Shown: positions 60,501 to 64,000 of the stretch, piece by piece
How the letters are laid out: each line of letters begins with the position of its first letter
Position numbering within the stretch: the first letter of the stretch is position 1
DNA from: Raoultibacter timonensis
GTDB taxonomy: Bacteria > Actinomycetota > Coriobacteriia > Coriobacteriales > Eggerthellaceae
Reading direction: 5' to 3'
Assembly (NCBI RefSeq): GCF_900240215.1
Contig: NZ_LT964679.1
Coordinates: 2,707,322 to 2,771,321 of the forward strand
Length of the DNA: 64,000 bases
Made by a program: the position numbers and the translations under genes
The notes under the pieces: generated by a model
Seen by the model: the letters and a program-made list of their open reading frames with translations, nothing else
Told to the model about the DNA's origin: nothing
Databases searched by the model: none

Positions 60501-62312
60501 ACCAACTTCGCCCGCAGCGTAGCAGTTTTCAAATGCTATGGCAGGGGAGGTCGACGTTATCGGTGCAGTTGAACCGACAAAGCCACCCATGTTTTGAGCG
60601 GCGGCACCCATGCCGACCATCGCTGTAGAGTAGCAGTTTTTGAAAGTTGATTGATGGGTGTCGTACGCATCGACTCCGCTCACAAACCCACCGCTGTAGC
60701 TTACGCCTTCGACTTTTCCACTTGACCAACAGTTTTCGATGTCAACCCAGTTATGGATTACGCCGCAGAACGGAGCTGTAGTCTTAGCACCGTAACAATC
60801 AAGGTTCGCAAAACTGTTGGTGCACTTAGTGACTCCCGTGCACGATAGAAAACCACCTGAATGACCGGATGACGCGATAACCGTACCGTCGATTGCCGCG
60901 CAGTTGTCGATGGTTATGAGAGATTTATCACCATACGTGTCCCGACGTCCCCAACCACCTTCGAAAAAATTAGCGACGCAATCGGTCCCTCGCACATGAA
61001 CGTTTTTCGTATAGGTGTTGGTGATGAATACCTGTCCCTCAGGAGCTTTGTTCGAAGAAGTGAACATGCCTCCAACACCATGCAAGCTATTGATGACCGC
61101 ATCGCCGCCCACGTAGTTCCTAGGGCCGACGAGAGCATTCTCCAAAGCGCAATTATCTACATGGCCAGCGCGGAAACTTCCAATCACTGTTGCCATGCGA
61201 GCATTCGACTGAGTAACTGCTTCGCATTTCGTATTAGACATCGTAAGGTTCTTGAGGTAAAAATCCTCAACGGTTACATCGCCAAGAAATCCTACGGGGT
61301 CATCATTTCCACTTGTGGCGTTATCGCTATACGAATACATATTCCAGACGGTATGTCCGTTACCGTCAACAACAATCGGTGTCGTAATCGAGACAGCAAC
61401 CCAGTTGCGACCCTGCAGCCCGCCAAGATCGATGTCCTGCATAAGCTTGCATGATTTCTGATTCACCAAAGCGTATCGCAACTCTTCGGCAGAATAGATT
61501 TGGTACGGATCATCGACCGATCCGGTTCCACCATGCAATGGAGTAGCACCAGCAAGATCGCCGTTCCACGGAACGAGCGCGCTGCCGTCATTTGATTTAA
61601 CCGACGTATCGGCGAATTCGGTTCCGGAAACGCCAGTTGCTTTCACTTTTGCAATCGCATCGTCCCATCGCGCATTGTAATACCGAGGTTTGCCTGGAAC
61701 CATTTCCGGATCCGAAGAAGCGTATATTTCTGCAAGCTGGGCTGATGCAACTTCGCTCTCATCGCCCTCTACAGACAGCGCTGCAATCGCATTTCCGCCC
61801 GCGACCTGCTCAATATATTCTTCGAGCGTTGGCATTCCATGCTCAAACGGCTCTTCGTTTAAACCGATCGCATCGTCTCCATCAACCTGAATGGTAACGC
61901 TCGCCGAAGCCTCCTCTTGCATCGCGGTGCCCGAGCCGTCGCCCGCAGCATCCCCCGATTCCTCACCACGAGCAAGCTGAAGGGAACTAGGGAATAGGCA
62001 CCCACACACAAGAACAACGGCAAGAAGGGCGGAAATTCCACCCCCCCCCGAAATATTCACCGTCTCGCACGTGTGCCGCAAGCCTTGGCGGATTTGCGCA
62101 ATCCGCTCGCAGAACCGATTCTTTGTAGTGCCGGTTCCCGATGAATCCTTGACACCGACCTTGTTGACCCCATAGCAAAACAGGCCGAATGCGACCAATA
62201 AGACTGCGCTCGCAATCTTCACATCTGAGATTTGCACGTCTGCAACTTTCTCTTCTGTTATGTATATAATCCCAAAAGTCAAGACACCACAAGTCTGCCT
62301 CAACTTAATCAT
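51564..62312 (-). CDS. Giant DUF11-repeat surface protein with GLUG-type head
   Basis: Up to 3582 residues; ATG 62312 has no clear ribosome site and GTG codons further in may be the true start. Two hydrophobic segments occur near the N-terminus: about 32-50 and, after a G9 tract coding GGGG, the signal-like ISALLAVVLVCGCLFPSSLQ (about 89-108). The head (about 200-650) has GLUG-like motifs (GGFVGS...FENCYAAGEV; GGFAGG...MTNCYYD) as in M26-type surface proteins. An InlB-like unit follows (FGYDFTGWVYNR), then about seventeen DUF11-like stalk domains. The end is LARSGD (51681-51698), a hydrophobic helix and an Arg-rich tail. Inferred as a long stalked surface adhesin. Confidence 0.82.
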   Translation of the reverse strand: MIKLRQTCGVLTFGIIYITEEKVADVQISDVKIASAVLLVAFGLFCYGVNKVGVKDSSGTGTTKNRFCERIAQIRQGLRHTCETVNISGGGGISALLAVVLVCGCLFPSSLQLARGEESGDAAGDGSGTAMQEEASASVTIQVDGDDAIGLNEEPFEHGMPTLEEYIEQVAGGNAIAALSVEGDESEVASAQLAEIYASSDPEMVPGKPRYYNARWDDAIAKVKATGVSGTEFADTSVKSNDGSALVPWNGDLAGATPLHGGTGSVDDPYQIYSAEELRYALVNQKSCKLMQDIDLGGLQGRNWVAVSITTPIVVDGNGHTVWNMYSYSDNATSGNDDPVGFLGDVTVEDFYLKNLTMSNTKCEAVTQSNARMATVIGSFRAGHVDNCALENALVGPRNYVGGDAVINSLHGVGGMFTSSNKAPEGQVFITNTYTKNVHVRGTDCVANFFEGGWGRRDTYGDKSLITIDNCAAIDGTVIASSGHSGGFLSCTGVTKCTNSFANLDCYGAKTTAPFCGVIHNWVDIENCWSSGKVEGVSYSGGFVSGVDAYDTHQSTFKNCYSTAMVGMGAAAQNMGGFVGSTAPITSTSPAIAFENCYAAGEVGTLKSKPDGTAVDDSGNVVTTTGGFAGGVGPTTTMTNCYYDKQTTGSAEKGINDAPSPMVSGLLTKSLTTKNMGAGWSTSNGSTYPQLSAFTTGTWGGSAKLGELARAYSQASVSTVFLYPCNNDAFDPAATDYDTVRKIRYAFPLTNNKMVNNASIDTSWVYDPDNKAYYPNDSPLNPGTKIITLSAAQGEPAMDEVSVTAVASGIGWLRVYSDYDGVVGTRNLRLVPTTSVAIGTDNTAIVGSDATVYAQATSTDPQYKPLEDDLTLFDHREGIKFIIATSVNLQEYMDDSKPVGDGGYASIEDKMAAHGIGCTDFADPNLNVTTTIVGKTNLDYDIKLKNAGGGELEQVVRLSVRKVIPSDVEGQPPTYSVPLEWTDSLVKLFTDQRSAEMSETGTYLLSYSWMDPTKTSTQAEGTKYLTVVPPLSLSYHLDYVPSGSSDDLYAKDPGAYQNTQTINEKAVAFPETAKLPEQPVRFGYDFTGWVYNRDKSQSFTADTPITAVTDSSGRTETDISILATWLAHSHNIVIKDAKGGSEKETINSAFDRGVLSELAGKESLFNDRVDPGKSEFLGWRIESGMGETRMGTYVSATDTVPDNDIVVYPSFGTVVSANISAYNETQGDIGGHVTNRVGDLVTYTISIKNSSPGLEWHNATILDELPNGIDVVADSITLSKAGEKPVKLPDTVYDETRGENGSIVHTMDVPLATDDEYHLSFQVKINEDAPYVSSGAGVGILNSATVDGTDADGDEVAATTGEAKLPGTGFVSFTPADKWVTKNASNLTDPGAPTAQVGDIIQYAIEIGNKSDDSNSRWENAWFYDKVPSGLAVETASIAMTHPIEDGSGATHEHIVPTGYDPSTGEISVSAGVLKAGEKATLTFKVIVTSDAVGQSIKNTAWAVTDGKENPTDPPDNPGDVVNPPKPDPDNPDPDSPDPDPTDPVGPGGEGKSQLSVAKSTNVTEASPGSIIPYTITVSNAGDAHAKDIVVTDELPEGLSYVSSVPAAQVSGQTVSWTLTVPAGMSVTRTVMARVTGDVGATIENGVTVTDPADPDNPVNPPVNPPIEVVPGSDKPDVHIAKTSSADTAITGSQLTYALFVSNSGSADAKNVVVTDQLPAGTLFISASNGGTYRNGVALWTVDVPAGQTKQIDLTVKVQSKTGTLVNMATAVHGGSADVSDPVQTSISQAPVVEDKPRLSVTKTTDATSVAKGSQIPYTITVTNSGKGDAKNIEIVDALPEGLAYVSSSPDATKVEGNTVSWTVDVASGQTVERTLTVEVTGDVGSSIENGVSVTNPDGGDPIAPPDKPSIDVTDPDDSKDVVDLSIAKAADADSAQFGDAVTYTITVYNKGGKEAADVTVSDALPAGLSFTSGDAGVTAANGAVSWKGSVPAQGNASFRFVAEVTAKNATLVNTAVAEYEGSRVSSEPITVAVATEPAGGDKKPKLAVTKTTSATSASPGSLIPYTITVSNTGDGDAADVPIVDTLPSGLEYVSSTPSGTYDKDAHTVTWNLDVAAGGQAVCVITARVAETAAGAIENSVEVTDPGDPDNPVTPPDKPSVDVTDPDPDEGASVSLAKSASASTTVPGGQITYTLTLTNTGQADASGVAVTDALPAGSSFVMASDGATCENNTVHWIVDVPAGEQKELTFTVNAPSSSGSMLNTAQAQLGDETVKSDTVTTAVKEEATGGTGKAELSVSKSTSVSQAMPGSVVPYTITVSNTGDADATDVEIVDELPAGLAYVSSNPAGKVEGNKVTWKATVKAGGSVTRIISARVTGAAGQSIANSVTVVDPTDPDNPVVPPTDPTIDIPEQGTVTGVLTVDTGTAATGDTIRYTLTVTNATKADATGVRAVHKLPVGVSFKTASDEGSYTPDGAAASMAMLDAEAADEAENDAGTVTWTMDVPAGTSVSRVVSAKVTAQSGTLVSTADLIHGGKTIAANPVSTVVPVDGSASGTPKISVSKTTTVSQAAPRSQIPYTITVRNTGDGKASNLVVSDKLPDSLTYVSSSAGGSYDGGSHEVSWTIPALDAGQTITRTIIAQVNDGATGSIENNVEVIDPANPDTPIAPPSIPDTPVVDPADEAKPLLGIAKSASADAVKYNDEITYTVTVSNTGTADAKGVAVTDALPKGLEFVEAADGGACAEGTVSWTVDVPAGKTVERAFRAKVASKSGTLSNIARAAYNGATVSSDPVSTSVSSDPSGGAGAPDMSVTKTTPVAQAAQGSEIPYIVTVTNTGDGDALGYRIVDVLPEGLTYVSSTPAATVHGQEVVWTVDVPKGTSVTRTVIAKVTGEIGSTVKNSVTVTDPDGNGAVTPPVDPPVDVTDPEKRADMHISKSAKTDSAPAGGRLVYLITLTNTGDGDATGVAVSDKLPMNTSFMEASDGGTYDQKTNKVLWSVDVAAGQTKQITLAVKVEALSGTLVNVATETYDGKSESSIPAIATSVTDEITEADPEASVSKTVRNVTAETEGRDGADDMATWRDGDVLEYAIVAANAKANSTWREVVLSDVLPDGLELVAEKPIRYTAPGAADASELEGAYDEGSHAIRVETGDISGGQQASLSYRARISAGDDYSVDAQLRNRVQAAGYVPDGGTEVIEESTVSVPTPEPLAVKELTKRAVNLTDPSGDVLQVGDRIRYTVTATNCEPNPRSIWKNAYVYDRVPEGLDVDTATLKLVASDGRTYSVSDCFDPETREIVVSAGPIFGGSAATVEFEATIPLSAVGQDIANVALVGTLESVDPTVPEQPGKPGIDSVPNPAEPAPDDDPINPNPGPTDPVVPNGDGSVLLADPDPSIDKVVADLDGDGSYDNGDEVLYTVTVANNRTGSVWYGVEVTDTIPLGLKLDVRSIRFAGPDKVFSDVASTCYDEATRKLVVPIGDVYGGETYVLSYACTLDFSLGTGDVVNHVVAVGGEPGGSDNDPSVEGGASIAKPLVPWNPTALARSGDMNGNLVSLIALVALLAGGLATGATRASRNRMRTRDAKR
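53185..57660 (-). repeat. Six tandem A/B pairs of DUF11 domains
   Basis: A-type domains (K-x-x-L-S-V-x-K-T-T...PGS-x-IPYTITV) alternate strictly with B-type domains (VDxSIAKSA-x-A...YTLTV-x-N-x-G). A units start near 57660, 56930, 56187, 55440, 54650 and 53905, so the period is about 720-790 bases. A Pro/Asp-rich linker (DPDNPVTPPDKPSVDVTDP) joins A to B in each pair. The fourth pair has an Ala/Glu-rich insertion. Confidence 0.85.
62041..62049 (-). repeat. Nine-G homopolymer in the 5' coding part of the giant gene
   Basis: G9 on the coding strand encodes part of NISGGGGISALL immediately before the signal-peptide core. A change of one base would separate the upstream start from the rest of the protein. 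Such tracts are known slippage sites for phase variation; it could also be an assembly artefact. Confidence 0.8.
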
Positions 62313-62536
62313 GAGTATATCAATTATAGTTTAGAAATAAAGTATTTTGCCTTGTGAAGCGTAAATTCCTATTTGGAATTCCTTGAATTCGGCGATTATC
62401 GCCGCGAGCAGCGCCCGTTCTTCTTACCTCGCATTCAAATCCGATAGCGAGTGGCAGCCCGGCTCGAGCCCTTTCACCCAACAAGGCCCCCGCCCTTGTT
62501 GGGTGGAGGCCAGTAACCTATCGTTCGGCCAAACGA
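62313..62536. promoter_or_regulatory. Control region upstream of the giant gene, with hairpin
   Basis: On the minus strand TATAAT lies only ten bases before ATG 62312, which would leave almost no leader and favours either leaderless translation or an internal start. A hairpin CACCCAACAAGG/CCTTGTTGGGTG (62475-62505) lies 31 bases after the stop of the PRC-barrel gene and probably terminates it. Confidence 0.5.
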
Positions 62537-63484
62537 TTATTCGTCAACGCTCATCGTAAGAAGCAGCACCGCATCGCACTTCTGGGCTTCGGCGAACACC
62601 TGCTCGGTTATCTCTTCGCCCGCTTCGATAACGAAAGAGCCGTCCTGGCTCACAACGCGCTCGTTGAGTTTCTTTCCCACAAGAAAGGAACGCAGCTCGG
62701 CGTCGGGATCGGATTCTTCCTCAACCGACTCGGCGCTATCAGCCTCCAACTCAGCTGCAACGGGCTCCTCGGTGACGTCATCGGAAGGATCATCTTCGAA
62801 ATCGCCTTCAGCAACACACTCCGCTTCGTCCTCAGCCGCAGCCTCTTCCTCAGCTTCTTCGGCTTCGTAGATGGCCTCATCGGCTTCATCGCTTTCGAGA
62901 ACCCCTTCGACTACCTCTTCGCTCTCCGGCTCGACAGCCACCTCATCGTCGGCCGGTTCAGCTAAAGGGGCTGCTTCCCCCTCGGTTTCCCCTGCAGTCG
63001 GCTCGACGGCCGCAACGCGGATGTCGGCGTCGATCTCGGTCCCGTCATCAACGAATACGAACTCGCGAGCGAAGAACACATAGGACTCGCTCTCGAACGA
63101 GTCACCGTCTTCAAGATCGATTTTCGTAACGTTTCCGAACGCAGTATCGATGTCGAATCCTTTGATAACGCCCAGATGACTGCCGGCACGCGAATACACC
63201 TCAAGGCCCACCAGGTCGAAATTATCTTCGAGGGCACCGCGCGCGGTCAGATCGGTGGTCGAAAGGAAATCATCGCGGCTTTGGATCGTCATAAACGTAT
63301 CGCCTACTGCAAGCGATTTCTCGAATGGTAGGACGAGCGAGGAATTCGTGCTCGCGCTCGAAACGATGTAGTGGCTTACTCCGCACGCATCGCAATCGAT
63401 GATAACGCCCTTGACCTTTCCCACCTGCTTGCGATCGTCGATCGAAACAACTCCCTTGGTCAGTATCGATTCGTTCGTTTCCAT
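62537..63484 (-). CDS. PRC-barrel protein with acidic low-complexity region
   Basis: 315 residues from ATG 63484, with GGAAAGGAAG upstream; no signal peptide or membrane helix. Residues 1-80 and 85-160 look like two PRC-barrel units (ILTKGVVSIDDRKQVGKVKG; LVGLEVYSRAGSHLGVIKGF). A strongly acidic Glu/Ala/Asp-rich stretch follows (about 160-260), then a short C-terminal domain (LRSFLVGKKLNERVVSQDGSF, then EAQKCDAVLLLTMSVDE). PRC barrels occur in RNA maturation, photosynthetic reaction-centre and cytoskeleton-linked proteins, so no specific role can be assigned. It is followed by the giant surface protein on the same strand. Confidence 0.8.
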   Translation of the reverse strand: METNESILTKGVVSIDDRKQVGKVKGVIIDCDACGVSHYIVSSASTNSSLVLPFEKSLAVGDTFMTIQSRDDFLSTTDLTARGALEDNFDLVGLEVYSRAGSHLGVIKGFDIDTAFGNVTKIDLEDGDSFESESYVFFAREFVFVDDGTEIDADIRVAAVEPTAGETEGEAAPLAEPADDEVAVEPESEEVVEGVLESDEADEAIYEAEEAEEEAAAEDEAECVAEGDFEDDPSDDVTEEPVAAELEADSAESVEEESDPDAELRSFLVGKKLNERVVSQDGSFVIEAGEEITEQVFAEAQKCDAVLLLTMSVDE

Positions 63485-63565
63485 GTTCTTCCTTTCCGGG
63501 CAGCGCACCGCGCAACCCATACCGCTACCCACTTTTGCACCTTACTGATTCTCTATCGGCAACGC

Positions 63566-64000
63566 CTACTTGGCAGGATCGACCCCGCCCTCGCCAACAA
63601 GCACACCAGACTGAACCGACACCTGATAGGTGTCGGTTGACAGCAGATCGTTCGAAACCATCGTCCCATCGCGGTACAGCACGCGATACGATTCGGCCAC
63701 GTAGAACGTTACGGGATCGTCGGGATTCAACCCGAGCAGCCCCGGATCGTCGTACACGTCTGCCGCAGGAAGATCGAATCGATCGATAATCTTCGACGTA
63801 GCATCGATCGATTCGCCATCGACTCCCGCGGTGCCGTATAGCTTCACATCGACGGTCTGTCCGAGCGCCGTGGCTCGTATGAACACGCTCTTTTCGGTAT
63901 TGTTCTTGATGCGAAGATCCTTCTGCCCATACGCGAGCGTCGCATCGAGGCCGATCGGAGCGTAATCGGATACGATAGTATGGGGATAGCGTTCCACTAT
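63566..64000 (-). CDS. VanW family protein (C-terminal part; start beyond window)
   Basis: The C-terminal 144 residues of a VanW-like protein: HTIVSDYAPIGLDATLAYGQ and DLRIKNNTEKSVFIRA match the conserved VanW domain end (YAPxGLDATVAYG...FKNNT...I). A tail follows with FYVAESYRVLYRDGTMVSND. VanW-domain proteins are exported, cell-wall-associated proteins of unclear function, first seen next to vancomycin-resistance genes; most have nothing to do with resistance. The N-terminal part, including any membrane anchor or G5/peptidoglycan-binding domain, lies outside the window. Confidence 0.82.
   Translation of the reverse strand: MVERYPHTIVSDYAPIGLDATLAYGQKDLRIKNNTEKSVFIRATALGQTVDVKLYGTAGVDGESIDATSKIIDRFDLPAADVYDDPGLLGLNPDDPVTFYVAESYRVLYRDGTMVSNDLLSTDTYQVSVQSGVLVGEGGVDPAK

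Noticed and set aside
23519-62312. Canonical LPxTG sortase signals on the giants
   Set aside because: The C-terminal motifs are IVRTGD and LARSGD; the proline is missing in both, so only a noncanonical signal is proposed.
63566-64000. Vancomycin resistance
   Set aside because: VanW-domain proteins are common in Gram-positive anaerobes; no vanA/vanH/vanX-type genes are present in the window.

Overview
The window looks like chromosome of an anaerobic gut actinobacterium of the Eggerthellaceae (Eggerthella/Gordonibacter/Slackia-like). The evidence is moderate-to-high G+C, molybdopterin oxidoreductases paired with membrane-spanning LuxR regulators, Tat-exported flavin reductases, an NRAMP-related magnesium transporter of the type characterised in Eggerthella lenta, and very large surface proteins. 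A perfect parS site (36637-36652) and a one-mismatch parS (45833-45848) suggest the window lies near the replication origin. No rRNA, tRNA, CRISPR array or insertion sequence was recognised.

Region 1 (1-12.6 kb) is an anaerobic-respiration island. It holds a partial pyrogallol-hydroxytransferase/catechol-dehydroxylase-like molybdoenzyme with a divergent 12-TM LuxR regulator. An operon follows (MFS carrier, 77-aa protein, molybdopterin reductase, DmsB-like Fe-S subunit), then a second 12-TM LuxR regulator and a Tat-lipoprotein reductase joining a flavinylatable FMN_bind domain to an Old Yellow Enzyme/Fe-S/dinucleotide-binding reductase.

Region 2 (12.8-18.9 kb) is a guanidine-fermentation operon: agmatine-deiminase-like enzyme, divergent carbamoyltransferase, MFS carrier and carbamate kinase, facing a 7-TM LuxR regulator. 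The set should convert a guanidino compound to an amine plus carbamoyl phosphate and so make ATP, but the acceptor-site motifs do not match ornithine or putrescine enzymes.

Region 3 (18.9-23.5 kb) holds a Doc-toxin remnant, a strong promoter with a structured leader, a PRC/MgtE_N/CBS protein lacking the MgtE channel, an NRMT-type magnesium transporter, and an AbiEi-like/nuclease-like orphan.

Region 4 (23.5-36.5 kb) is one 4264-residue surface protein with its own promoter and possible operator.

Region 5 (36.6-51.5 kb) is mixed metabolism: Rrf2 regulator, 5-formyl-THF cyclo-ligase, a fourth LuxR regulator, a fumarate-reductase-like Tat lipoprotein, an NhaC antiporter, a sodium:solute symporter, and an IorA-IorB-GGDEF-PaaK cluster for aromatic keto acids and their CoA thioesters.

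Region 6 (51.5-64 kb) is a second giant surface protein (up to 3582 residues) with six A/B pairs of DUF11 domains and a nine-G tract beside its signal peptide, then a PRC-barrel protein and a partial VanW protein. Both giants end in an LAxTG-like motif, a membrane helix and a basic tail.
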